Shown in pieces: positions 53,956 through 63,055 of a stretch of DNA of 64,000 nt. The DNA is from Gracilaria domingensis (taxonomy: Eukaryota > Rhodophyta > Florideophyceae > Gracilariales > Gracilariaceae): contig VCMS01000006.1 in NCBI GenBank assembly GCA_022539475.1, positions 16,504 through 80,503 of the forward strand, in the 5' to 3' direction. The position numbers were made by a program, and so were the translations under genes. The first letter of the stretch is position 1. Each line of letters begins with the position of its first letter. The notes under the pieces were generated by a model. The model was not told where the DNA came from and made no database searches. It saw only the letters and a list, made by a program, of their open reading frames with translations.

Positions 53956-55217
53956 TGAATCGTTCGATTCATCGTTACAAGCGCTAAAAGTACCCTTGGG
54001 TAACCTTTTTCGCACGGACGTGGAATGTGTCGTTTATGACAGTCTTGTGCGTTGCGCGGCTCCGTAATTTACAAGTTCGGCAGCCCATTAAATATTAGTT
54101 GTTGTAGCGCAGCGCTGATACAGTACGACAATACAGTACCGTTGGTAGTAGATTCTACTGTCTTGTTTCTCTTTCTGAAATGTACGGTATGCCTCTCATG
54201 AAGAGCAGAAAGGTCCAACGCGGGTCCATGGGCCTTTCAGAACAAGAAATCAAACAAGATGAACTGTGGTTACAGGGGCGACGAACGGAGCGGGGAACGA
54301 TACAAAGAACACATCTGGGCGCCATCTTTGGCAAAGAAGAGTGTGGAACCAAAAATATTGCCTAGCTTTGACGTGTAGATACGGAGGACCATGTACGTTC
54401 CGGCGCTGAGATGTAGCGTTCGAAGGCGTAAAAGCTTCTTGTTGGCAGGCGAGACTCGGCTCGTAAAATAAAGCACTCACATGGTTTGTGTGCTAAAGGA
54501 TAGAAGGTTAACGTCGGCATCTTTACAAATCCACCGATGGCGCATGCTCGGAAAGCTTTGCAACCGTTTGAAATGTGTGGATGAATTCATCTAATTAACA
54601 GGCATTTGCTTCAGTTGCACGTCACGCCCGCAGCATCATATCGCGTGAACGTGGCACTTGTCTTCCTCTCTGTTCGCAGTGCGCACTAATTCGAACGACT
54701 TGGTAAGATAGGACTCCTACCCAGAGACCATCGCGCGTCTCATTGCGCTCCAGCCTGCGCGAAGCGCGCCGCAAGCGCGGCGGAAGTGGCGGCGGCGCCT
54801 GATGCCACACACAGGAGGCGCGCTCCAATCCAAACCACACAAAAGCGTACCGAGCGTGCCAACCGAAACGAAAAGGCGCCAAAAATGAGGCGCGAAGCGA
54901 TGCGTGACCACGGCGCCGTCGGCGCTCATGGCCACGTTGGGAGCCGCGCAGCGGCTCCTCCCAACGCGGCGGCGCGTGCGCCACACGCGCACAGTCTTGC
55001 CGCCGGAGTGTAATCACGACACGGCGCATGTGACGAAGGCCTGAGACATGGTGCGTGATCATTCTGCATGATGCTGTGCAACTTCCGCGCACCTCAAGCG
55101 CATCCTCAACGACACCGACGGAAAACACCACAACGACGAGCGTGCATAACCAGAGCGTCGCGCAGTACAGCACGCACACCCACCGCTCAACCAACAAAGC
55201 ACACCACCTCGCTTACC
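53956..55217. other. Intergenic, GC-rich towards its right end
   Basis: No gene is supported; open frames at 54.6-55.2 kb on the minus strand follow the high GC content and show no domain. Confidence 0.4.
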
Positions 55218-55543
55218 ATGGAGGACGAAACACACTACAGTCCAGTCTCAACTACTGAGTTCGATCGCGTTGATAACGCACCAGTGCCCAACGACGCATT
55301 CAGCGAGCAACCAACGTTAAGTGCGCGCGCTTATCGCCGAGAAAGGCGCGCCTCGCGCAGAGAGCTCCGCCTCGCTGTGCAGGAGCTTTTGATTCAAACC
55401 AGACGTTTCCAACGCGTTTGCAAGTCGCGAGAAGTAAAACTCTTCTCCGTCGCCGTTTCCGCCGCCGTCGTCGCCATGATTGCCGCTGCGCTTTCCACCA
55501 ACTTGGACACCAACTTGGACACCGATTGGCACACCGATTGGCA

Positions 55544-55581
<38 letters not shown>

Positions 55582-55691
55582 ATGACAGGGAGATCCTCGC
55601 GCTGGTTCGGGAAGTGACAAACGCACACACGCAAGATACGCTAGCATTGAAGGCGGAGTACAACTCCAGCGATAGCGGCATGACTTACTAA
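55218..55691 (+). CDS. Small membrane protein with Asp-rich tandem repeats
   Basis: Start chosen at 55218 because it lies in ACCATGG, the best translation context; an in-frame ATG at 55068 would add 50 Arg/Pro/Thr-rich residues of little character. The 157-residue chain has a basic stretch (YRRERRASRRELRLAV), one membrane helix (LFSVAVSAAVVAMIAAAL) and then TNLDTNLDT, DWHTDWH and five to six SD pairs before a helical tail. The repeats are encoded by 12-, 12- and 6-bp DNA repeats at about 55500-55580 and so probably vary in length between individuals. A single-pass membrane protein with an acidic, perhaps cation-binding, segment is inferred. No family recognised. Confidence 0.55.
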
Positions 55692-57844
55692 GCTGAGCAC
55701 GCGCTCTGGTACCGTCTTACCCGGGAAAGATATCTATCCCTCGATGGGGCAAGCCATGCCAGAAAAGTCTTATTTGCGTTAACCGACTATATTTGGCATT
55801 TAATGATGATCATTATACAACTCTCCAAGGCGGAAGGCCATGGTCTCACGAATCCGTGACCCCGCCTCGCCCCGACACAATTATAAATCTAGGATAAATG
55901 TTTCTCATTAGAGACCATGTCGACACATCTGTGGTTAGATCACAATTTTGTAAAGACCTTTAGACGAAATAAGAACCAAGAGAAATGACATTTGGTTGTA
56001 TGGAAGGAAAGAGGGGAAGAAAATGGACACCTCGAGGGGGAGGAGAGATACGTTACGCGACTTGCGCTTTGCGTCTTTGAACCAAGGCCGGATAGTGGAA
56101 CTGCGGCTGTTACAGCGTAACGCTAACCCCTTGCGAGTCTTCACTATCAAGGGCGACTCTTCTGCCGAACGCATGGAATAGCAACCATCGTCATCATGAC
56201 AATCATCTAATCCAAATCGCTATTACGATTCAACGCGGCAGAACGGCCAAGTCGTGTGACCAACACCACTACCATGGGTTGACTGATGTCTTTCTCACTC
56301 AATTCAACTCCTTACTCCTCTTGAGTCCTGACAGAACTCTGTCTGCATTCGAAGGGTCCTAGTCGAATGCAGAGAGACAGCCAAATCTCCCTCTAATAGC
56401 ATTCGAATTAATCGAATGCAGACAGAACTCAACTCCCACGATGTTCAAATTCTCAGGCAGATATTTTGATCTCCTGTGCAATAGAGCCAGTCCACGACAT
56501 TTGAATGCTGACAGAGTTTTCTCAGAAGACTCAGAACTCTGCTTCCAATAGAATTCGTCCACGACATTCGAATGCAGACACAACTCCTCTCCAATTGAGA
56601 TCCATCCACGGCGCATCTCATCATTCAAGCAGTATAAAAGCCGCGGTTGCGGTCGCGCGATTGACCTCCAGCTCTTGTTCCTCGCCCGGCCCGCGTTCAC
56701 TAGCTGATAACTTTTGCCCAGGAAGTAGGTGTAGTTGATCCTGAGCTTGGCAGGTAGTCGACTCGCGGCGAATGCTCGATCGGCTTAGATAGTGCAAAAC
56801 TTTAATGGACATGTTGTAAACTAAACTTCTTTTAAACCTTTCTTTCTTTTCTGGCTTCTTCATCATCTTCGTGCTTCTTATTGGTCTTTATCCTTTCAGG
56901 TCTCCCACACATCCCCAGCCAGGCACGAATTAATTGAGTGGTGTAGAGTCACCACGAACCACATGTCTACCGCTCTTATCTCGCAAATGTTCAGGAGAAA
57001 TGTATGTATACTAACATGACCTTCTACATTGCAATAAATTCTCGATCACAGTGACTGCAACGGGCGCCTTTACTTCTTTTACATGTTGTCAAGGATCGAC
57101 AGGAAGTACAAGTGTACGGTGCAGAGTGCAGAAATGGTACGGGTGAACACTGCTACCGTTCCTAGTGAGAGAACGCTTCTTTGGACAGAAGCGATATGCA
57201 GCTTGCCGGAATTAGGCTGTTACACCCATAAACAGAGAGAAAGAGAGAGAGACACACACGCACTTCTACACAGGCTGAATGCGCCCCTCATCCCGTCGTC
57301 AGCACAGTTCAAGATGGCGGGAGCACACTAGGTGCTTTGTTGGAGAAGCAAAGCAACGTGTTGCCTCAATTTTCTAAGCTCAAAGCCCATAGCTGACATA
57401 GGCTTACAGCATGCTTCAAACTTTGAAGTTCAAAGTGCGTCGCTCGATAAGATTCTCCCAAAAAATTTTGATCCCATTTCCTCCAATGGTTCCATGACAA
57501 TTGTACACGCCTTCAAGATACATCTTCACATCTTCAATCAAGGTGTTCCATGGCACGGAATCCGTACATGCCATTGTGGCATCTTTGTGCTCATTCTTAC
57601 AAGCGTGCTGGAGGTCGACAGAAAGAAGATTTTATCATTCTCGTTTCGAATCGAATCGAGCTGACTCAAGAGACTCACTTCGTCCAAAACGGCGATATAA
57701 AAGACATATCATAGTTGGGGCTAAGAATATGGCATGAAGAGAACTGAGTTCGTAAACGAAACGAACCAAGTGAGTGCACGAACTCTAGTGCAAGAAGTAA
57801 AAGCCGTTGTCCAAGTCTCCTGTGACGTGAATTAAGCTAAGACA
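55692..57844. other. Intergenic with repeats
   Basis: No gene recognised in this stretch of about 2.1 kb. It holds the 56.34-56.61 kb repeats and a GA/CA-rich microsatellite at about 57233-57262. An 82-codon frame (57083-57331) spans the microsatellite and is not convincing. Confidence 0.4.
56342..56610. repeat. Degenerate repeats around TGCATTCGAATGCA
   Basis: Hairpins CTGCATTCGA/TCGAATGCAG (56342-56371) and GCATTCGA/TCGAATGC (56399-56419) precede two 67-bp-spaced units beginning AATAGA at 56480 and 56547. Each carries TCCACGACAT(t/T)(c/t)GAATGC followed by GACA. Confidence 0.65.
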
Positions 57845-58585
57845 ATGAACTCTCACGAAGAATCGCATTCCGAACATGTGGACGATGATGGTCTCCGTCT
57901 CTATTCAAACCTCGTGGAACAAGCATCCACATATACGTACATCCGAAAAGCGCTCAACACCCTTGATTCAGCTTTTCGTCTCTATGGTCCACAGAACATA
58001 GCGGTTGCGTTTAATGGAGGCAAGGATGCCACCGTCGTCATGCATCTTGCGAGAGCAGCTCTTGCAAACTGGTGCCAGAAAAACGGAACATATGCAGAGC
58101 TGCATTGTTTGTACATGTGCGCTAGTCAAGAAGAGCAGTTTTCGGAAGTGAATTCATTTATACGCGAACAGGTTTCTGCATACAAGCTTTCTGCCGTCGA
58201 GGTTCAACTCGGAATCAAGGAGGGTATTTTTGAGTTTGTCAAAGATCGAACTAATATGTGTGCATTTGTTCTCGGCACGAGGCGTTCCGATCCTCATGGT
58301 TCCACTATGGAACACTTTGAGCCGAGCAGCAAGGGATGGCCACCTTTCATGAGGGTAAATCCGATCCTCACGTGGCGGTATCATGAGGTTTGGGAGTTTT
58401 TGAGGCAGTTTCGTCTCCCTTACTGTTGTCTATATGACAGAGGTTATACCAGTCTTGGTTCGGTAGCAACGACGAAACCTAATCCAGCGCTGAAGAATGA
58501 TGACAGCGAAAGGGGATATCAACCTGCATGGATGTTGGAAGATGAATCGTTGGAAAGGGCAGGCCGCGCTGCTAAACCATACTGA
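57845..58585 (+). CDS. FAD synthase-type PAPS-reductase-domain protein
   Basis: Intact 246-residue frame from the ATG at 57845. It has the PP-loop AFNGGKDATVV (54-64) that binds the pyrophosphate, an LYMCASQEEQF strand-loop (89-99), the substrate loop FVLGTRRSDPHG (141-152), and NPILTWRYHEVWEFLRQF (172-189) followed by LPYCCLYDRGYTSLGS. These are hallmarks of eukaryotic FMN adenylyltransferase, which makes FAD from FMN and ATP. The length suits the stand-alone yeast Fad1-like form without the molybdopterin-binding domain of animal FLAD1. No targeting signal is visible, so it is probably cytosolic. It converges on FANCL with 114 bp between stop codons and looks functional. Confidence 0.92.
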   Translation: MNSHEESHSEHVDDDGLRLYSNLVEQASTYTYIRKALNTLDSAFRLYGPQNIAVAFNGGKDATVVMHLARAALANWCQKNGTYAELHCLYMCASQEEQFSEVNSFIREQVSAYKLSAVEVQLGIKEGIFEFVKDRTNMCAFVLGTRRSDPHGSTMEHFEPSSKGWPPFMRVNPILTWRYHEVWEFLRQFRLPYCCLYDRGYTSLGSVATTKPNPALKNDDSERGYQPAWMLEDESLERAGRAAKPY

Positions 58586-58699
58586 TGGTTGGAGAATGAA
58601 ATTGTATGCATAGTTTGGTAGAAGATTGTGCACTTATGGGTTCTATTCGTGTTTTGTGTTCGGCTGACGTATGTATGCTTCATGCTGATCCGAATAGGA

Positions 58700-59845
58700 C
58701 TACACGGATTTTATGGATACGGCAATCGGGTGTTCACAGTAGACGCAATTGCCACTAACGGTGCCGAAACTTTCTCGTGTATCCGGCAAAGCACGCAACC
58801 AGTCGACGAGACATTGGCGATGGTAGGGCTTGGAACACTCTTTCAAGTCGCACGCTAAATCAGGAACTCGATCCTCCAGTCTGTATGAATAGCAAATGCC
58901 GCATTCATCCAAAAGCGCATCATCCGAATCTTGCAACAGCGAATCGCGAGAAGGAAAGCTCAATTGCAAGACGCGTTCAAGGTTTTCGCGTGGAAGGGTG
59001 TTTTCGCTTATGTCCCACTGATGTATGTTTTGATTCAGGCGCTGCTTGTACGGGGCGACGGCGTTCTCCGAGCCGAGAAACCTGCATTCGGGAAAGCCAG
59101 TAACGGGGGCACGAGGATCGATTTCGACGCGTATGGAGCAATGTTTTGTGATGCATATTCGTCTGTAACAGTGTTGATGGGAAGGGCGTTCGGGCTCGAG
59201 AACGCAAGAATTGTGGTCAAAGTCGTCCATGACGCGGAAGAAGGGTTGGAGTTTGTGGATGAACTGCTCGTACTGGCAAAGTATGTCACTCAGAACGTAG
59301 TTGTCTGAGAGATTGGGTTCGAACTGAAGAGGTAGATTCGCTTGACAGAGCGGAGGCTGCGATGGGAAGTGCACTGGAAGTGTGACAGTAACGGTGTGTT
59401 TTCTGCTTGCAGCGTCGGTGATGTTTAGTTGTAAAGATCGCATAGTTTTGTCGATTGATTGCACTCTGTGCCATCCCAACGATTCTATCTCTGCAAGAAG
59501 GCGCTCGTAGTAGACGGCGGGTGGCAATGCAACGTCATCACTCGGGCAGCTACCGGAAGGCTGCGCGAGCGCCCTCTCGACAAGATCGCGCAGCTCGACG
59601 AGGAACTCATGGGCATGTGCGGAGGTGCTCAATCTGCTGGTGAGCAGCTGCTTGTGTGGGGCCAGAAGCGCTGCCAGCTGGGTATCGGCGCAGAAACGGG
59701 AGCAATCTGCGGCAATGGTGACGCGAAAGTGGCGCTGACGGACGGTGAGAAAGCCCGCGAAGCTGGTGAGAGCGGCGTCCTGCGGGACAATGGCGGGGAA
59801 GTCGGCGATCAGACGCAGCAACGACTGCACGCTGGTAGCAGCCAT
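58700..59845 (-). CDS. FANCL: Fanconi anaemia E3 ubiquitin ligase FANCL
   Basis: Start at the ATG at 59845, in a CCCATGG context; the upstream open codons begin with GTG. The 381 residues fall into the three FANCL parts: an E2-like fold (about 1-95), the double-RWD region (about 105-290; VYYERLLAEIESLGW, TLPVHFPSQPPLC) and a C-terminal RING. The RING ligands are C315, C318, C332, C337, H342, C345, C367 and C370. The family-typical CGICYSYRL, YHRQCLVDWLRALPDTRESF and GNCVYCEHPI are present, though a V replaces the usual P before YC. FANCL mono-ubiquitinates FANCD2/FANCI in the nucleus during interstrand crosslink repair. No intron or break is seen. Confidence 0.93.
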   Translation of the reverse strand: MAATSVQSLLRLIADFPAIVPQDAALTSFAGFLTVRQRHFRVTIAADCSRFCADTQLAALLAPHKQLLTSRLSTSAHAHEFLVELRDLVERALAQPSGSCPSDDVALPPAVYYERLLAEIESLGWHRVQSIDKTMRSLQLNITDAASRKHTVTVTLPVHFPSQPPLCQANLPLQFEPNLSDNYVLSDILCQYEQFIHKLQPFFRVMDDFDHNSCVLEPERPSHQHCYRRICITKHCSIRVEIDPRAPVTGFPECRFLGSENAVAPYKQRLNQNIHQWDISENTLPRENLERVLQLSFPSRDSLLQDSDDALLDECGICYSYRLEDRVPDLACDLKECSKPYHRQCLVDWLRALPDTRESFGTVSGNCVYCEHPIAVSIKSV

Positions 59846-60454
59846 GGGCGGCGGGCCGCGGCGCTCCGCCGCTCGACGCACGCGCAGCTCTGGCCTTTAC
59901 CTTCGGCCCGCAGCGCCAACGCCTTTGCTCCTTGTCCCCGGGGGACGTCACCGGCGCGCGCACAGCAGCGCAACGCGCGCCAGTGCCCCACGTGGATATC
60001 CGCGAGCGCGCCGCGGCTACCGCCGAGCGCCGGTACACGTGCATGCGCAGCCGCAGCGCCGCGGCCAATCGCGAGCGGCGACGCACCGTCCCGCGCGCAT
60101 TTGGCGCTGGATATCCGCGCGTGCGCGCGGCGCACGCGCCGCGCCCGCCGCGCGTTGAGCGCGCTGGCGTTGCAGCGCTCCCGCCAACGCGCTTGTCGCG
60201 ACGCGCGCCAGCGCCACGCAGGCACGCGCCATTCGCCGCCTCGATCGAGTCATGCGCTTTTAAGTCTGAGGTCCCCCTCGCCGTCCCGCCGGAGTCCCCC
60301 GCCGCTTTTCCTCACCCGCGCCGCGCCCCCTACTCGCCGCGCCCCCCCCCCCCCTACTCGCCGCGTGCCTCCCTGCGTACCTTCACACACCGTCGCGCTT
60401 GCTCTTTCTGTGGTGCGCTCTCAGTCGTGCATAGCACGCGCCCCCCGCCCTGCC
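59846..60454. promoter_or_regulatory. GC-rich divergent promoter region
   Basis: The 609 bp between the divergent starts of FANCL and the RNase H-zinc finger gene are very GC-rich. Open frames cross it on both strands, but they are low-complexity Arg/Ala/Pro text, as expected from composition. A bidirectional promoter is inferred; no TATA box stands out. Confidence 0.45.
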
Positions 60455-61657
60455 ATGGTCACCACCGCCAGGGGTTCCGGCGATGCCCATCAGCATGACC
60501 AGCAGCAAGACCATCACCATCACCAGCGTCATCGCGCGCATCGCCACCACCACCACCGCCGCCGCCATCGTCATCGTAATCATCCGCGTCGCCACCACCA
60601 CCACCACCACCACCACCACCGCCGCCACTCCGATCTTAGCGAAGTTGCAAATGTCGACCTCACCGGAGTGCAGCCGTCCAACGTTGGCGGCATTGAAATT
60701 TTTGCCGATGCCGTGTGCACAAGCTCAGGCAAGGATGTGGCCTGCGGTTATGGAGTCGTTTGCGACGAACCACACGCCCGCATAGCTGAGCCCATGTCTT
60801 CCTCCATGAGGGGAGACAAGCACTACCTGCATGCCTTGTTGGCCGCCATGCAGTTTGCTCAAGGCGTCAGGGCCAGAGAGATCACTATCTATTTGCCACA
60901 TTCACCCACCGCCCACTATTACAACAACTGGTTGCACCGTTGGGTGAACCGAGATTTCCGTCGCAAAGGCCGTCATTCGCCTCGTTTGCCTGGCTTTGAG
61001 CTTTGGAGGCATATCGAACTGGTTAGGCGCCATCTAATGGACCGCGGTGCAAACCTTATCGTCGATCATATCAGACGCAGGGCGTCTGACAAGATGCGCG
61101 AGGCTCACGCTTTGGCACAATTCGGCACACAAATGCATGTGGTGTGCCCGCTTTGCCAAAGAACGCATGCACGTCAGTTCGGCACGCATCACTGTCAACC
61201 TCTCTGCAACTATGATCAATGCAAGAATAGGCGCTTTCCTAATCTCGAGGTCTATCAAGATCACCTGCGCATGTGGCATCAGAGGGATTGTCCATCTCCC
61301 GAATGTGAGGACGATCTTGGTATTTATTCCGACAAGGAGTTGCGGCGCCATCTGAAGCAGGTGCATGGTATGAAATATGGATGCGATTTCTGCGGAAGAC
61401 TGTTCGACTGTCCCATCAGATTTAGGGAACATCCAAAGAAGTGTGTGCATGGCGAAAAATGTCGAGACTGTGGTCGTCGCTTCACAAGTCGTCGCGAAGC
61501 AAACATCCACAGAGAGAGGGCTGCTCATGGTGACTTCGACGGGTCCGAATATGACAGCGATGAGAGTAGCAGTTCCTCGAGCAGCTCTACGTCGACTACG
61601 TCGCTAAGCTCTGACTACGAGGAGGATCTGACATACTTGACGTCGAAATATGGATGA
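60455..61657 (+). CDS. RNase H-like domain fused to C2H2 zinc fingers, His-rich N-terminus
   Basis: Start at 60455 (GCCATGG); the frame is open far upstream, but that part overlaps FANCL and has no domain. The 400 residues comprise a His/Arg-rich head (11-58, encoded by CAC/CAT repeats), an RNase H-like region (80-224) and zinc fingers. In the RNase H part EIFADAVCTSSGKDVACGYG matches strand one with its aspartate (D85), and LLAAMQFAQG plus REITIYL match the next helix and strand. The usual E and second D are not evident (HYLHALLAAM; YLPHS), so nuclease activity is doubtful. Cys/His pairs follow at 231/234, 251/256-270/275, 279/284-299/304, 310/313-326/330 and 336/339-352/358. The tail is a Ser/Asp/Glu-rich acidic end. 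A nuclear nucleic-acid-binding protein is inferred. The architecture is unfamiliar to me. Confidence 0.7.
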   Translation: MVTTARGSGDAHQHDQQQDHHHHQRHRAHRHHHHRRRHRHRNHPRRHHHHHHHHHRRHSDLSEVANVDLTGVQPSNVGGIEIFADAVCTSSGKDVACGYGVVCDEPHARIAEPMSSSMRGDKHYLHALLAAMQFAQGVRAREITIYLPHSPTAHYYNNWLHRWVNRDFRRKGRHSPRLPGFELWRHIELVRRHLMDRGANLIVDHIRRRASDKMREAHALAQFGTQMHVVCPLCQRTHARQFGTHHCQPLCNYDQCKNRRFPNLEVYQDHLRMWHQRDCPSPECEDDLGIYSDKELRRHLKQVHGMKYGCDFCGRLFDCPIRFREHPKKCVHGEKCRDCGRRFTSRREANIHRERAAHGDFDGSEYDSDESSSSSSSSTSTTSLSSDYEEDLTYLTSKYG

Positions 61658-62552
61658 AGGAGCATCGTGCTATTGTTTTATCGATGGCAACTCTGGTTTT
61701 CTGGACCTTACGTACTTGATGGCAGATGCTGTGACAAGGATTTGCTTACGTTATGGCTGTATTGTGTTTGTAGGTTGTGTGTGTGTGTGAAGAGTTCTCA
61801 CGTCTACGAATGTTTTCGAAAGATGCGCATGTCGTTGGGTGAGTGTAACTTTTGCAAATGCACGAATTAAGCATTAGCTATGTTAGTCTTGTAGAGGCTC
61901 ACGGATGGAGAATACGTCGCGACAGATTACATGGGAACGAATACGACCCGGTGATATCTAGTAAGCTTCCGCTGGAACAGTTGGTACTGATGGCCCAGTA
62001 CCAGGCACCGGGCACTGAGATCTGTTTTTTTTTTCAGCGCTTCCTGATTGTTTATCGGCGACAGGCAACAATTTGCTACCCGTCGCTAGCTCCGCCTTAG
62101 ATCTCTAACCGTCGGCAGTAAACGCTGAAATTGTTTGAACTGCAGCTGCCATCGTGCTAGAGTCCATCAGTGCTCGCGAAGCACTTGTAGATGTGCTCAA
62201 AACGCGTGGCGTAATTGCACTTCGGTTTGCGAGGGTGTGAATCACACTTGAGAGCATTGATTTGCCAGTGACAAGGTCGTGGACAGGTTGTATGAACCGC
62301 TGCTGAAGTGGAACGACGGTAAGGATAGTCGGGCTACAAGAACGACGTGGGTATCGAGTGCCATACTACATATTCATAGCAGTCTTGCGAGCTGAGTTTG
62401 TGACGGCGCTGTGGTTGTTTGGCGTGGCTGTGGCTGTGGTTTCTGCTTTTCAGCCTCACGGAAAGTGATAGATCCCGAATATGTATCGATTACGGGTCAC
62501 CTTGCTCATGGAAAGAGTTGCACTATCTCTATCGCATCCGCTCACGATACTT
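61658..62552. other. Intergenic, no gene seen
   Basis: Short frames only; it includes a TGTGTGTGTG run near 61777-61788 and a T-tract near 62024-62034. Confidence 0.4.
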
Positions 62553-63047
62553 TTAATCACTGCTATCAATCTCACCGTCTTCCCGAAGCCCAGGTTCCGA
62601 GCTCTGAAACGTAAGAAGATGCGTCGGACGCTTGGAAAAACTGCTGTGAGTTGCGGAATCCGCCGACAATTGTTGTGTTTTTTCAGTGTCTGTGTACGGT
62701 CGTAGATACAGTTCAAAACACACGCGTGCGCGGTGGGTCGTTGCTCCTGCAGTCGCGAGTGTCAGTGTCACGGAGGCATGCGGGATACGAGAGACGCGTG
62801 TGGTTGACAACCAATCCAATCGAACCGAACACGTCAGCACCTGGTCAGCATCGCGCGGATCCCAAAGCTCCCCAACCTCACCCACCTGCACCCGCATCAG
62901 CCAAAGTTTGCCCCCGGCTCCTCGCCGTGCCAATACCTGCATCGATTTCATCCGTATTCTGTCAGCATGTTCTTCTTCTCTGATCCATATAGCTCTTTCC
63001 GCCACTGCCAAACACCTCACTTCGTTCGCTGACCAGTCTACCAGCAT
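62553..63047 (-). CDS. Unrecognised ORF divergent to the Gln-rich gene
   Basis: A leftward 164-codon frame from an ATG at 63047, only 8 bp from the divergent ATG at 63056. It has a helical charged part (AERAIWIREEEHADRIRMKS) and no family that I recognise. Such tight head-to-head starts would leave no room for separate 5' leaders, so this may be a chance frame in the neighbour's promoter. Confidence 0.25.
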   Translation of the reverse strand: MLVDWSANEVRCLAVAERAIWIREEEHADRIRMKSMQVLARRGAGGKLWLMRVQVGEVGELWDPRDADQVLTCSVRLDWLSTTRVSRIPHASVTLTLATAGATTHRARVCFELYLRPYTDTEKTQQLSADSATHSSFSKRPTHLLTFQSSEPGLREDGEIDSSD

Positions 63048-63055
63048 CCTTCAAC

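Noticed and set aside
54622..55197. Minus-strand 191-codon ORF
   Set aside because: GC-rich stretch with Arg-rich chance frames on both strands and no domain.
59459..60454. Upstream extension of the RNase H-zinc finger ORF (332 more codons)
   Set aside because: It overlaps FANCL antisense, is low-complexity Arg/Ala/Pro text of a GC-rich region, and a good ATG context lies at 60455.
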